Assembly (NCBI GenBank): GCA_964362365.1
Contig: CAYIEF010000005.1
Location: 1-47,844 of the forward strand
DNA from: JACPIL01 sp964362365
GTDB taxonomy: Archaea > Nanobdellota > Nanobdellia > Woesearchaeales > GW2011-AR9
Length of the DNA: 47,844 nucleotides
Direction: 5' to 3'
How positions within the stretch are numbered: the first letter of the stretch is position 1; every line of letters begins with the position of its first letter. The translations under genes and the position numbers were made by a program. Shown here piece after piece: positions 26,786 to 34,792 of the stretch. The notes beneath the pieces were generated by a model. That model was not told where the DNA came from. It saw only the letters and a list, made by a program, of their open reading frames with translations, and searched no databases.

Positions 26786-27316
26786 TCAAGGTCTCCAAAC
26801 TTCTCCGTTAAAGAGATGTTCGATTCCGCCAATTTCTCCTTCATACATCAAACATTCTACACCGCACCTTTTCAGTAAAGAAAGTGCATAATTAGTACTC
26901 TCTTGCCATCGTTCCGGTGTTTTCATAATTAATTCTTTATGACCAATCATTTTTTTTATTCCGGCATCAACAATTGCCGTAGCGCAAGGGGTGCAGGGAA
27001 CCCAGGGCATGTACATGACTGCTCCGGCTGTAGCTGAACCTCTTCTTGCAGCGTTAATTATAGCTGCTGGTTCGGCATGAATAATATGCTTGTATTTCCA
27101 ATCCCGATCTGTTTTTTGTTCTGGGGTTGGGGCTAATCCTAAAGGAAAATGGTTCGCTCCATAACTAAGGATAGTAGCCAAATCCGGCATTACGATAACT
27201 GCTGCAGTTTTGGTTACCGTATCTTCGCTATGTTCTTGCGCAAAATTGTAAGCTTCTCGTAATAAAAATTGATGTTCTTCTCCTGCGATTAATTCAATAT
27301 TCGGATTCCAAGTCAT
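26786..27316 (-). CDS. Cytidine/deoxycytidylate deaminase-like zinc enzyme
   Basis: A 176-residue protein with the zinc motifs HIIHAEPAAI (HAE) and PWVPCTPCATAIV (PCxxC), which coordinate zinc and place the catalytic Glu. The substrate could be dCMP, a free base or a nucleoside. The start at 27316 was used; a longer reading frame to 27484 would run through a tRNA gene. A second deaminase-like gene lies at 47040. Confidence 0.8.
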   Translation of the reverse strand: MTWNPNIELIAGEEHQFLLREAYNFAQEHSEDTVTKTAAVIVMPDLATILSYGANHFPLGLAPTPEQKTDRDWKYKHIIHAEPAAIINAARRGSATAGAVMYMPWVPCTPCATAIVDAGIKKMIGHKELIMKTPERWQESTNYALSLLKRCGVECLMYEGEIGGIEHLFNGEVWRP

Positions 27317-27424
27317 GTTATCACCAAGAGAGATGGTGGTAATTGTGTTTATATTGTTTGTTATTCTCAAGAATGGGAGAAATAAAGTATGGGGCCGCGA
27401 AGATTTGAACTCCGGTCGCACCCA

Positions 27425-27438
27425 TGTTGGCAAAAAGT
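27425..27438 (-). other. 14-nt BHB intron at canonical 37/38 site of tRNA-Pro
   Basis: The central helix TTGG/CCAA is flanked by bulges GGA and CAT. Cutting in the bulges restores the 7-base loop TTGGGGT. At 14 bases it is a very short archaeal tRNA intron, with almost no inner stem. Confidence 0.8.
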
Positions 27439-27455
27439 CCCCAAGGGTGAATCCT

Positions 27456-27479
27456 TTCTTGCAAGCGTTATCTGCTTGT
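27456..27479 (-). other. 24-nt BHB intron in D-loop (20/21) of tRNA-Pro
   Basis: The central helix CTTG/CAAG is flanked by bulges GTA and AAA, exactly as in the D-loop intron of tRNA-Ala; the inner hairpin is CAAGC-AGATAAC-GCTTG. Removal leaves D-loop AGCTTGGTA with G18G19 and A21. Confidence 0.8.
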
Positions 27480-27578
27480 ACCAAGCTAGACTACGACCCC
27501 AGTGGAATCATAAAGTTGATGGTTTATTATAAAACTTACTTAGAAAGCTTTTTATATGAACTGTATTTTTCAATATCC

Positions 27579-28439
27579 ATGTTCCAACGCTTTTCACACA
27601 GTTTTCAATTGGTTAAAGAAAGTTTCGCCGTATTGAAGAAAGACAAAGAGATCATGCTCTTCCCCATTCTTTCAGGAATATTAAGCGTTCTGGCATTAAT
27701 TTCCTTATTTATTCCCTTCACCATAATTTCTTTAGCAAATGATTTCTCGCCGTCACTTTTTTATACCTTGCTCTTCGTCTATTACGTCATTACTTCCTTC
27801 ATCGTCATCTTCTTCAACACTGGCCTAATTACTTGCGCGCATATGCGCTTAAATGGTAAAGATCCGACGTTTAAAGACGGACTAAAACACGCCTGGAAGC
27901 ATGTTGGCAATATTTTTATCTGGTCGTTGATTTCCGCTACGGTGGGATTAATCTTGCGCATGATTGTAGATAGGATAGAAAATAGTGAACGTCTTGGCCC
28001 GATCGGAAAAATAGTGGGAATGATTTTCATCGGCCTCTTAGGCATGGCCTGGAGTTTTTTGACTTTCTTTGTCATTCCAGTTATGGTTTTTGAAAATAGG
28101 AACGCCTTTGAATCCATTAAACATTCCGGCTCGCTCTTCAAAAAAACCTGGGGAGAAAATGTTATTGGACAATTTTCTATGGGTTTAATTTTTGGATTAT
28201 TATTCCTAGTCGGTGCGGGAGCAATCTTAGTAGCCTTCCTTACTGGCTCATTTCCAGTAATTCTGATTGTGGGGGGATTAACCCTGCTTTACTTCACTCT
28301 TCTGGTAATTGTAAGCACTAGTCTGAATGGAATCTTCGTTGCCGCCATGTATAATTATGCTAAAACAGGAAAAGTACCTGCTGCGTACAGTCCAGAACTA
28401 GTAAAAGGAGCTTTTAGAGCCAAGAGAGGCGGAATTTAA
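27579..28439 (+). CDS. DUF6159-like polytopic membrane protein
   Basis: A 286-residue protein beginning MFQRFSHSFQLVKESFAVLKK followed by about six hydrophobic segments, matching the DUF6159 pattern of an amphipathic N-terminus (with KEIMLFPILSG) and paired TM helices. The start was chosen at 27579, where TTTTTATATG lies about 28 bases upstream; the longer frame overlaps tRNA-Pro. Function of the family is unknown. Its stop overlaps the convergent Nudix gene by 4 bases. Confidence 0.7.
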   Translation: MFQRFSHSFQLVKESFAVLKKDKEIMLFPILSGILSVLALISLFIPFTIISLANDFSPSLFYTLLFVYYVITSFIVIFFNTGLITCAHMRLNGKDPTFKDGLKHAWKHVGNIFIWSLISATVGLILRMIVDRIENSERLGPIGKIVGMIFIGLLGMAWSFLTFFVIPVMVFENRNAFESIKHSGSLFKKTWGENVIGQFSMGLIFGLLFLVGAGAILVAFLTGSFPVILIVGGLTLLYFTLLVIVSTSLNGIFVAAMYNYAKTGKVPAAYSPELVKGAFRAKRGGI

Positions 28440-28846
28440 TTTCCTAGATGTTTTCTTAAGTCAAAACCTTGCTTTTGTAAATTTTCTATAGGGAGGAATA
28501 CTGGTTTAGGCATCTTGTTCCATTCAAACCAGCCCCATTGTTCAATTTTATCTGGTTCCATAATTGTAACGGTTCCAGCATCATGCTCGGCAAGCATAAA
28601 GACAGTGATATAATGCTTCTTTTCCTTTTGGAACTTGTCATTAGTAATAGATACAAAACGTACGTTCTTAATGGCAATGCCTAACTCTTCCGTAGCTTCT
28701 CGTTTGGCGCATTCTTCTAGGTCTTCATGGAATTCCAAATGCCCTCCGGGAAAACCCCACGTGCCTTCGCCATGCGCATTCTTGCGTTTATGCATCAGAA
28801 TCTTATTATCCTTTACCACCATAACTCCTACTTTTGGACGTTCCAT
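28436..28846 (-). CDS. Nudix hydrolase (MutT-like)
   Basis: A 136-residue protein with the Nudix box GGHLEFHEDLEECAKREATE followed by ELGI, fitting Gx5Ex7REUxEExGU with all metal-binding Glu present. Such enzymes cleave nucleoside diphosphates linked to another group, often for sanitising nucleotides. Length is typical. It is convergent with the membrane protein gene. The exact substrate cannot be read from sequence. Confidence 0.88.
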   Translation of the reverse strand: MERPKVGVMVVKDNKILMHKRKNAHGEGTWGFPGGHLEFHEDLEECAKREATEELGIAIKNVRFVSITNDKFQKEKKHYITVFMLAEHDAGTVTIMEPDKIEQWGWFEWNKMPKPVFLPIENLQKQGFDLRKHLGN

Positions 28847-28914
28847 GATGAGAAAAATTTCTTAAGAATATAAATTAATTGTGGTTTTACTGAATATAAT
28901 TGATAACTAAAATA

Positions 28915-29244
28915 TTACACCAACTCAACTGCAATCTTATTCTTTCCTTCAGGATGGATAATGACTTCATCTTCTTTCTTGATTTTCATAAATTTAGCTA
29001 CGGACTCAGGTATCCTGACGATTAAAGAGTTGCCAGAGTAAGAGACTTTACTTTTCTTGCTTAATCCAAATAAGCCTTTCTTTTTCTCAAGTTCTTGAAT
29101 TTTTGTGCTGGTTTCTTCATCAAACCATTGTTCGCCACAGGCATCACAAACTTGCGCCGGAAACACGCCTAACTCAATTCCATAAACGCTATAAGGTACT
29201 TTTTTATGATGTAAATTTCCTTCTTCGCAGATTGGGCATTTCAT
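28915..29244 (-). CDS. Antitoxin: YgiT/MqsA zinc finger fused to AbrB/SpoVT domain
   Basis: A 109-residue protein. The N-terminal MKCPICEEG and QVCDACGEQW form two CxxC pairs of the YgiT-type zinc finger. The C-terminal half (VSYSGNSLIVRIPESVAKFM, EDEVIIHPEGKNKI) is an AbrB/SpoVT swapped-hairpin DNA-binding domain. It overlaps the 66-residue gene before it by 4 bases, making a toxin-first operon like MqsRA. It probably neutralises the partner and represses the promoter. Confidence 0.8.
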   Translation of the reverse strand: MKCPICEEGNLHHKKVPYSVYGIELGVFPAQVCDACGEQWFDEETSTKIQELEKKKGLFGLSKKSKVSYSGNSLIVRIPESVAKFMKIKKEDEVIIHPEGKNKIAVELV

Positions 29245-29441
29245 CGTATCATCACCGTTATGACAAAAACTTTATCTTTTGTTTTTTTGTATACTACTCT
29301 TATATGCATGAAGTCTGAAACAAGCTTGTTCTTTTCTTGTAAGTGTTTTGCTCCTTGCTGAATTGCTTTTCTAATCTCATTTATGCTTATCCCTCTTTCA
29401 CGGGCTTGCTCCAACGCATGCTTGCCCATCACTATTTCCAT
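29241..29441 (-). CDS. DUF4258-type toxin, partner of YgiT/AbrB antitoxin
   Basis: A 66-residue protein with KHALEQARERGISINEIRKA (DUF4258-like, a small RelE/MqsR-fold relative), then HIRVVYKKTKDKVFVITV as the beta-sheet core. The start could be the Met at residue 5. It is the first gene of the pair and overlaps the antitoxin by ATGA. An mRNA-cleaving role is inferred from the family and arrangement. Confidence 0.75.
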   Translation of the reverse strand: MEIVMGKHALEQARERGISINEIRKAIQQGAKHLQEKNKLVSDFMHIRVVYKKTKDKVFVITVMIR

Positions 29442-29490
29442 TCAAATCACTCCTGTCACTTACATATAAGTGAGGATATATAAATCTTTC

Positions 29491-30948
29491 CTAATTATTT
29501 ACAATTTCCCCTACAATACTTCTCAACATATAATCAACCACTTTAACTTTAATTCTCTTATTCAACGGCAGTCTTCCTTTTACTCCTATTACTAACGGAT
29601 ATGTTCCCATCTGCCGGCAGAAGGTCGTTTTCCCATCGTACATTTCCGTAAAAACATCAGTAATGATTGTTCCTTTGGGTAAAATTCTTTCTAACATGGG
29701 ATAATCAATCTTCTGCCGGATTTCATTCCGCCATTTCCAGTAATACTGCTTGTTCTTTTTTAAATATTTAGTCCCACCGTGCTTTTCCAGATAGGTATTA
29801 GGCAATACCGCCACTTGACGAATGTTAATTCTGCGCAGCATCAATCCTTCGGCCATAACTTGCTGCAATGCTTCCATATTTTTCTTAGGTGTTTCCTTTG
29901 TTTCGCCTAAAAGGCCAAAAATAATATTTATCCCCGGCAGAAATTTAGGTAATCCATTTTCTCCACGTTCTGCGCCGTACTTGTTAATAATACGAATTGC
30001 TTTCAGGGCCATTGCTGGAGTAGTATTCAGCAAATTCTCTTTTACTACAACTGGATCAAAACTTTCCACGCCGAAGGCAGCAATATTCCCGGCTGTGCAA
30101 TACTCCACAATTGCTTTGGTAATCTCTTCTCCTCCCGGCGCGACTACGGAATTTGGGTTGACATTGTCTATCTGCAATACTTCAATCTCCGGGCATTCTT
30201 TTCGTATCCTTTGCAGCAACTCGATTGGCCTGTCAGATGCATAGAAATCGGCCTGCTTTCCCAGACGGAAATATCGCGCTCCATGCTGGTAATATTCTTT
30301 TACTTCTGCAACAACCGATTCCATCTTTCTATTAACAAATCTGCTCTTAATCGGTTCGGTGCAGAAGCTGCATTTGCCAACTTTGCATCCCCTGCCGGTT
30401 TCAATTTCAACCATTACTCGGTAAGGGATGTGTTGAAGAATTTCCGCACCCGCCAAAGCAAATTTGTCAAGCTCATCGAATGATACACCATAATCCTTAA
30501 CCTCAAAACCATGCTGCACTTTTTCATAGAATTTTCCGCCTTCTAATTGCGTTCCAAAGACTGCCGGACCAGTAAGGATTTTTTTGCAGGGAAGATCTTG
30601 AAGCAACGGAACAACTTCCCGTAATGTTCCTGGCAATGCGGTGAGATATTTTCCGGGAACGTGAACCCCAAGAACAATGACCAGAACATCAGTTTTTGGC
30701 AGAGCTTCAAAGGCCTTGTTTTTAGTTAAGTTATATGTCTGAATATTGGTTTTTTCTTTTTCAGAAGGTTCTTTTTTGACATTGTTGTATCTCTTCCATA
30801 AACGCAAATCGTCAATAGTTAGGTAGGCAACATCATGCCCTTCGGTCTTCAACTGCCCGTAAATATATCTTGGATACGTTCCTAAATATGGCGGTACACC
30901 TAATCCGGAAGCCTCGTCAGTGTAGCAGTCTAGGATGGTGTAGTTCAT
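29491..30948 (-). CDS. Radical SAM protein
   Basis: A 485-residue protein with an N-terminal region like B12-binding/Rossmann (about 1-150) and a radical SAM core beginning MVEIETGRGCKVGKC, then SFC. The cluster motif reads as CX4CX2C here rather than the usual CX3CX2C. Downstream elements YFRLGKQADFYA and GVESFDPVVVKENL match the TIM barrel, and a C-terminal TRAM-like segment is possible. It is likely to methylate or thiolate a substrate, but the type is not resolved. The gene stands alone, with the start at 30948. Confidence 0.75.
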   Translation of the reverse strand: MNYTILDCYTDEASGLGVPPYLGTYPRYIYGQLKTEGHDVAYLTIDDLRLWKRYNNVKKEPSEKEKTNIQTYNLTKNKAFEALPKTDVLVIVLGVHVPGKYLTALPGTLREVVPLLQDLPCKKILTGPAVFGTQLEGGKFYEKVQHGFEVKDYGVSFDELDKFALAGAEILQHIPYRVMVEIETGRGCKVGKCSFCTEPIKSRFVNRKMESVVAEVKEYYQHGARYFRLGKQADFYASDRPIELLQRIRKECPEIEVLQIDNVNPNSVVAPGGEEITKAIVEYCTAGNIAAFGVESFDPVVVKENLLNTTPAMALKAIRIINKYGAERGENGLPKFLPGINIIFGLLGETKETPKKNMEALQQVMAEGLMLRRINIRQVAVLPNTYLEKHGGTKYLKKNKQYYWKWRNEIRQKIDYPMLERILPKGTIITDVFTEMYDGKTTFCRQMGTYPLVIGVKGRLPLNKRIKVKVVDYMLRSIVGEIVNN

Positions 30949-31031
30949 GAGATAATATTTTAGTCGATTTTTTATAAATATATGCTAGAATAGGGATAAT
31001 TATTTATAGTGAAATAACAGCACTTGAAAAC

Positions 31032-31538
31032 ATGGTTAATTCACGATTATACGCTGGTCTTGTGGCAGTGATGCTCAGCTCCTGCTTCTCAAAACCAGAT
31101 GCTTTGGAAGAAGGGCTTCATCCCGGAATTGCTGATGCTGTCAAATTGGCGCTTTGCGGCTCCTTAGATATTCAGCAAAAATTAGGATTTAAAACTAGTT
31201 TTGTCTCCGATGAAGTGGAGTTGTGTTACGGAATTGATTCAAATAATTCCAGCGCTTTTGAGAATCTTGGTCCCTGTAAGCCCATCGAAGGCAGCATTGG
31301 TTTTTCCCGTTACCTCAACGGCCCAGAGAAAGATGTAATGCAGATGGTCATAGTCATTAGTTCGAATGGCGATTATCTGCCGTTTTGGCGGGATTCTTCA
31401 GGAAATATTTCTAGTATGATGTTTACTCCCATTCCAGAAGATGCCAAAGAGCGGTTTGATTTTGGAGTTTCAGAATTGAACAAAGTAAAAAGAAAGGCCG
31501 ATGTTTGTGAAGCTTTACTAAAATATACGCCGGAATAA
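31032..31538 (+). CDS. Hypothetical lipoprotein
   Basis: A 168-residue protein with a short signal and lipobox LSSC (Cys about 18), then a soluble domain with several Cys (LALCGSL, EVELCYG, NLGPCKP, ADVCEALL) that may form disulfides. No family recognised. A surface location is inferred from the lipobox. Confidence 0.6.
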   Translation: MVNSRLYAGLVAVMLSSCFSKPDALEEGLHPGIADAVKLALCGSLDIQQKLGFKTSFVSDEVELCYGIDSNNSSAFENLGPCKPIEGSIGFSRYLNGPEKDVMQMVIVISSNGDYLPFWRDSSGNISSMMFTPIPEDAKERFDFGVSELNKVKRKADVCEALLKYTPE

Positions 31539-31595
31539 GAATCCTGCGTTATTATGATAGATATTTTATAAAAGTTGCTTAAAATATAATAAATA

Positions 31596-31988
31596 TTAAC
31601 TCCAACCGAAAGTGTGTTCATATAAAGTGGAGTTACACTTTGTGCAACTGTATTTAACTCCTTGTCTTCCAGAAAGGACTCTTATGGTGTTATAAGATTC
31701 TATCTCAGGTGGTCCAATAACAATCCCTTTGCAACCATCCTTACACTCATAAGCTACATGCTCTTGTTTATTTAGTATTTTCTTATTTGCCGAATATACT
31801 TTGACGTCTTCCATAAAACTATCAGTATTTTCATAACAATCTCCGTTATATCTATCTTTTGGCAATTTTTCTTGTAAGTTGTCAAGAGAAGCAACAACTG
31901 TTCCGGTTAATTCATCTGCTCTGCGCCAATCAAATCTCAGCATATCGGCCATCGCTTTTTCAAGGGACATTCTAAATTTAGAACGCAT
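31596..31988 (-). CDS. Hypothetical zinc-binding protein
   Basis: A 130-residue protein with a helical N-terminal half and two C-terminal Cys groups (AYECKDGCKG and YSCTKCNSTLY) that could hold a zinc ion. It ends before the tandem receiver-like genes. No recognised family. Confidence 0.5.
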   Translation of the reverse strand: MRSKFRMSLEKAMADMLRFDWRRADELTGTVVASLDNLQEKLPKDRYNGDCYENTDSFMEDVKVYSANKKILNKQEHVAYECKDGCKGIVIGPPEIESYNTIRVLSGRQGVKYSCTKCNSTLYEHTFGWS

Positions 31989-32043
31989 TTTATTTTTAAG
32001 TATTTAGATAGTCTAGAATAGAAAATTATAATTATTCCTAGAA

Positions 32044-32469
32044 TTATTTTTTCCGTCGTGCTTTCGGCAGCAGAGAATTTACTTTTTTGACTACTTCATC
32101 AATAGAATACGGTTGGGCAAGGCAATGGAAAGCCCGCTTTTCTATCCAATTTTCAATTTCATCTTTAATCTCTGCATCAGCAAGTATGATTATGGGTGTT
32201 TCTTTTTTTTCAAAATAAGGAGTGATGGTATGTTTAAAATGCTCTGCTCTAACCTCAGGCAGCCAGTTTTCTCCATAAGATTTTGTATCATAGACGACGA
32301 GGTCGTATTTTTGCGGCAATAACCGGGAATCTTTACATCGCGATATTTCAAACACAAATCCCAGGAAATCATTGAGGTATTCGACCTTATGCTTTTTTCT
32401 TAACCTAGCGACCAAATTATTTTCTTCTTCCCGTTCCGTTTCCGGCGCGCCGTAGAGGATTCGTGCCAT
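32044..32469 (-). CDS. Degenerate receiver-domain protein (copy 2)
   Basis: A 141-residue protein with a CheY-like order of strands: MARILYGAP (strand 1), KYDLVVYDTK (strand 3, with an Asp), TPIIILADAEI (strand 4) and CLAQPYSIDEVVKKV, where Gln replaces the conserved Lys of the KPF motif. It is the same length as the upstream copy at 32469-32894 and overlaps it by one base (TAATG). Loss of the Lys suggests a binding rather than phospho-signalling role, inferred from known receiver chemistry. Confidence 0.65.
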   Translation of the reverse strand: MARILYGAPETEREEENNLVARLRKKHKVEYLNDFLGFVFEISRCKDSRLLPQKYDLVVYDTKSYGENWLPEVRAEHFKHTITPYFEKKETPIIILADAEIKDEIENWIEKRAFHCLAQPYSIDEVVKKVNSLLPKARRKK

Positions 32470-32894
32470 TATGGTGAAGGCTTAACACCTAAGAGTTCAT
32501 TAACTTTGTGAACTACCTGTTCAATTTGATAAGGCTGATCTATCTGTACCAATCCAGCTTTTTCTACCAGTGGATGTAGATTTTTGGCAATTTCAGGTTC
32601 AGCGAGTATAATGACTGGCACTCCCAGCTTGGAAAGATATGCAGGTTCACCTATCTCAAAACACTCTAGTTTCTTTTCTACTGTGGCTGAGGGATAAATA
32701 AGATCTGTATCGTACAACAACAGGTTATATCTCTCAGGTAATGCAACTAATGGTGTCTTAGCAATTTCCCAGAACATAGCTTGATGATCGTTCTTGACAT
32801 ATTTTACTTCATGTTCTTGGCGAAGCCGTGCTACTAAATCATCGTGAATGTCTTTTCGTTGCCCATGCGGTCCGCCTACCAGAATCTTGGCCAT
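32469..32894 (-). CDS. Degenerate receiver-domain protein (copy 1)
   Basis: A 141-residue paralogue of the gene at 32044: MAKILVGGPHGQRKD, RYNLLLYDTD, VPVIILAEPEI and QIDQPYQIEQVVHKV, with Gln again in place of the KPF Lys. The start at 32894 makes both copies the same length; a longer frame to 32942 lacks support. The tandem copies are joined by a stop/start overlap, so they are made together and may form a heterodimer. Confidence 0.65.
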   Translation of the reverse strand: MAKILVGGPHGQRKDIHDDLVARLRQEHEVKYVKNDHQAMFWEIAKTPLVALPERYNLLLYDTDLIYPSATVEKKLECFEIGEPAYLSKLGVPVIILAEPEIAKNLHPLVEKAGLVQIDQPYQIEQVVHKVNELLGVKPSP

Positions 32895-32943
32895 TTTTTT
32901 TCTTAAAATATACGGTAGATATAAACATTGTGCGTAACTCATT

Positions 32944-32990
32944 CAAAGGCAAGCCTTTGGGGTTTCTGAAATGCTTAAATTTTCAGAAAC
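32944..32990. other. Two adjacent hairpins upstream of tRNA-Ile
   Basis: CAAAGGC-AA-GCCTTTG (32944-32959) and GTTTCTGAAA / TTTCAGAAAC (32962-32971 and 32981-32990) are perfect inverted repeats lying between the divergent receiver operon and tRNA-Ile. They may be regulatory or mobile-element remnants. Confidence 0.5.
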
Positions 32991-33022
32991 TTTAAAAAGA
33001 ACTTTAAGTTTGAGCTCATAAC

Positions 33023-33184
33023 GGCCCCGTAGCTTAGTTCGGTGGAGCGCACGACTGATAATCGTGAGGTCCGGTGTTCAAATGCAAGTGTCACGCCACT
33101 TGAGAGGCGGAGCGACTGCGCTCACTGCGTTCGCTTAGTCACTTAAAATAATCGTGACAATTGAGGAAAGTCACCGCGGGGCCA
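33023..33184 (+). tRNA. tRNA-Ile(GAT) with T-loop intron
   Basis: The 162-base gene gives a 74-base tRNA after removal of 33083-33170. Acceptor GGCCCCG/CGGGGCC, discriminator A, D-stem GCTT/GAGC, anticodon stem CACGA/TCGTG with loop CTGATAA (anticodon GAT), 5-base variable loop, T-arm CGGTG-TTCAAAT-CACCG after splicing. The D-loop and anticodon loop are uninterrupted. Upstream CTTTAAAAAG may be its TATA box. Confidence 0.9.
33083..33170 (+). other. 88-nt BHB intron in T-loop (59/60) of tRNA-Ile
   Basis: Bulges AAT and AGT flank a central helix TTC/GAA with an A-G mismatch. The inner stem CAAGTGTCACG (33085-33095) pairs with CGTGACAATTG (33153-33163) in 10 of 11 positions. The intron begins TGC and ends GAAAG, like the tRNA-Ala intron (ATGC...GAAAG), and is almost the same length. 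Confidence 0.8.
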
Positions 33185-33299
33185 CTTTTTCCTTTGAAAA
33201 ATAGTAATCTGCCCAAGAACCTGGCTATATATCACTTCTCTCTAGAGAAAATATACCTCTTTCATAAGCTTTAAAAGGGTAATACTAGTTCATAATGAA

Positions 33300-33608
33300 A
33301 TGGTTAAAATAGAAGAAAAATCGGCAGAAGAAAAAGCTAAAGAGGAAAAATGTAAAACTTTAGCGGATATCACCAGAGAAATGTTTAGAGAAAATCCATT
33401 ATATAGTGTTAGAGATAGCACACCTTATTTCATTAATGTTATTACTCGCGGAGAAAGGTTAAGTGATATCAATGTAGTTATACACGTTAATGTTATGCGG
33501 AACAGGATAAGTGTAGATGAGCATGAATATTTTCAAGACGCTTTACGCTTAGCAGAAATGTACGAATCTAAAACGGGCCAAGAATTTACCTTGAAGAAAA
33601 AGTATTAG
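33300..33608 (+). CDS. Hypothetical small protein
   Basis: A 102-residue soluble protein, Lys/Glu-rich at the N-terminus, with a beta-rich middle (YFINVITRGERLSDINVVI). No recognised family. A TATA-like CTTTAAAAG lies about 30 bases upstream of the ATG. Confidence 0.55.
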   Translation: MVKIEEKSAEEKAKEEKCKTLADITREMFRENPLYSVRDSTPYFINVITRGERLSDINVVIHVNVMRNRISVDEHEYFQDALRLAEMYESKTGQEFTLKKKY

Positions 33609-33725
33609 TTTTCTAGTAAGTTTAAATATTATTCTCAATACTATATTTCTCTGTCTCTAAATCTTTAAATATCGCTTTCATCAGCATTACTCAAGAGGGG
33701 TAGTATATATCAGGGGTGTATAATA

Positions 33726-34775
33726 ATGAAAAAAGTAGTGAGTGTAATGGTTAGCATAGTACTTTTACTGTTTCTCATCGGTTGTGTCAACTATAAAACT
33801 CAACCAAGTTCTCAACAAAATTCAGAAGATTCACGATTAATAGACGAGATTGCCAAAATTGAACAAGAATTGCAGTTAGAAAATAAGCCTGCAGCAACAG
33901 AAAAGGACTTCCCAGACGTAGAGAAGACAGAAGTCGAAGAAGAAGTAGTTCTTCCCGAACTAACAGAGGGATCTACCCTGGAAGAATCTACAAATACTGA
34001 ACCTACAAATACTGAAGATCTACAGGTCATTGAAGTTGATGAAAATGAGATGGTTAAACTCAATGTAAAAGTATCTGATCCAGACCAAGATTCGATTGAA
34101 TATACTTTTACACCTCCCTTAAACAAGGTAGGGCAGTGGAAAACCAATTATGGGGATGCAGGAGAATATCTGGTGTCTCTTACCGCAACTGACGGCAAAC
34201 TAACTACGGAAAAGCAACTTAAGATAGTGGTCAACAGAGTAAATGTGCCTCCAGTAGTTAGTGGTGTAGCTGATCTTCACGTTAAAGAAGGAGAAGTTGT
34301 AAGCTTCAATCCAGTGGTATCCGATCCTAATGGAGATGAAGTGACTGTTACTATCTCTGAACCTTTGCAGAGTGGTACTTTCAAGACAGATCACACCAGC
34401 GCAGGAGAATATCAGGTAAAAGTAGTCGCCAGCGATGGCGAATTACAGACCGAAAAGAGTGTAGTCTTGCTGGTTGATGATGTCAATGAGCTTCCAGTGC
34501 TGACTAATCTTCAGGATCTCGTAGTTAAAGAAGGAGAACTAGTCACAGTAAGACCTACAGTTTCCGATCTTGACCAAGATGAAGTGACCGTAACCATCAG
34601 CGAACCTGTTGGTGATAAAGGAGTATGGAAAACCAGTTATACCGACCATGGTGAATACTTTGTCACGGTTACGGCGAATGACGGCAAGGGCGTGGTCACT
34701 AAGAAAGTGAAGGTAGTTGTTGAAGATGTCAACATGCCCCCAGAAATAATTGAGGTAAAATTAGCCGTGAATTGA
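33726..34775 (+). CDS. Lipoprotein with Ig/cadherin-like repeats
   Basis: A 349-residue protein with lipobox LIGC (Cys about 20), an acidic Thr/Glu linker, and three roughly 80-residue beta repeats with a common core (VKEGELVTVRPTVSDLDQDE, WKTSYTDHGEYFVTVTANDG). This resembles cadherin-like or PKD/Ig folds that bind calcium. A GGGGTG site precedes the ATG. The next gene encodes a larger protein with the same repeats, so the two form an adhesion module. Confidence 0.75.
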   Translation: MKKVVSVMVSIVLLLFLIGCVNYKTQPSSQQNSEDSRLIDEIAKIEQELQLENKPAATEKDFPDVEKTEVEEEVVLPELTEGSTLEESTNTEPTNTEDLQVIEVDENEMVKLNVKVSDPDQDSIEYTFTPPLNKVGQWKTNYGDAGEYLVSLTATDGKLTTEKQLKIVVNRVNVPPVVSGVADLHVKEGEVVSFNPVVSDPNGDEVTVTISEPLQSGTFKTDHTSAGEYQVKVVASDGELQTEKSVVLLVDDVNELPVLTNLQDLVVKEGELVTVRPTVSDLDQDEVTVTISEPVGDKGVWKTSYTDHGEYFVTVTANDGKGVVTKKVKVVVEDVNMPPEIIEVKLAVN

Positions 34776-34792
34776 TTTTTTGTTTTTTCAGC

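Larger units (their letters stand above)
27390..27500 (-). tRNA. tRNA-Pro(GGG) with two BHB introns (D-loop and anticodon loop)
   Basis: The 111-base gene gives a 73-base tRNA after removing 27456-27479 and 27425-27438. Acceptor GGGGTCG/CGGCCCC with discriminator A, D-stem GTCT/GGAT with restored loop AGCTTGGTA, anticodon stem CACCC/GGGTG with restored loop TTGGGGT (anticodon GGG), 4-base variable loop, T-arm CGGAG-TTCAAAT-CTTCG with a G-U pair. No CCA encoded. A deaminase gene lies downstream on the same strand and a membrane-protein gene is divergent. Confidence 0.85.

Noticed and set aside
27317..27484. Longer deaminase start and longer membrane-protein start overlapping tRNA-Pro
   Set aside because: Both extensions run through a clear tRNA gene; internal starts with family-like N-termini (and a TATA box for the membrane protein) fit better.
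21965..33170. T-loop inserts as group I introns
   Set aside because: They end in G, but no group I core was found, and the 3-4-3 BHB geometry explains both ends precisely.
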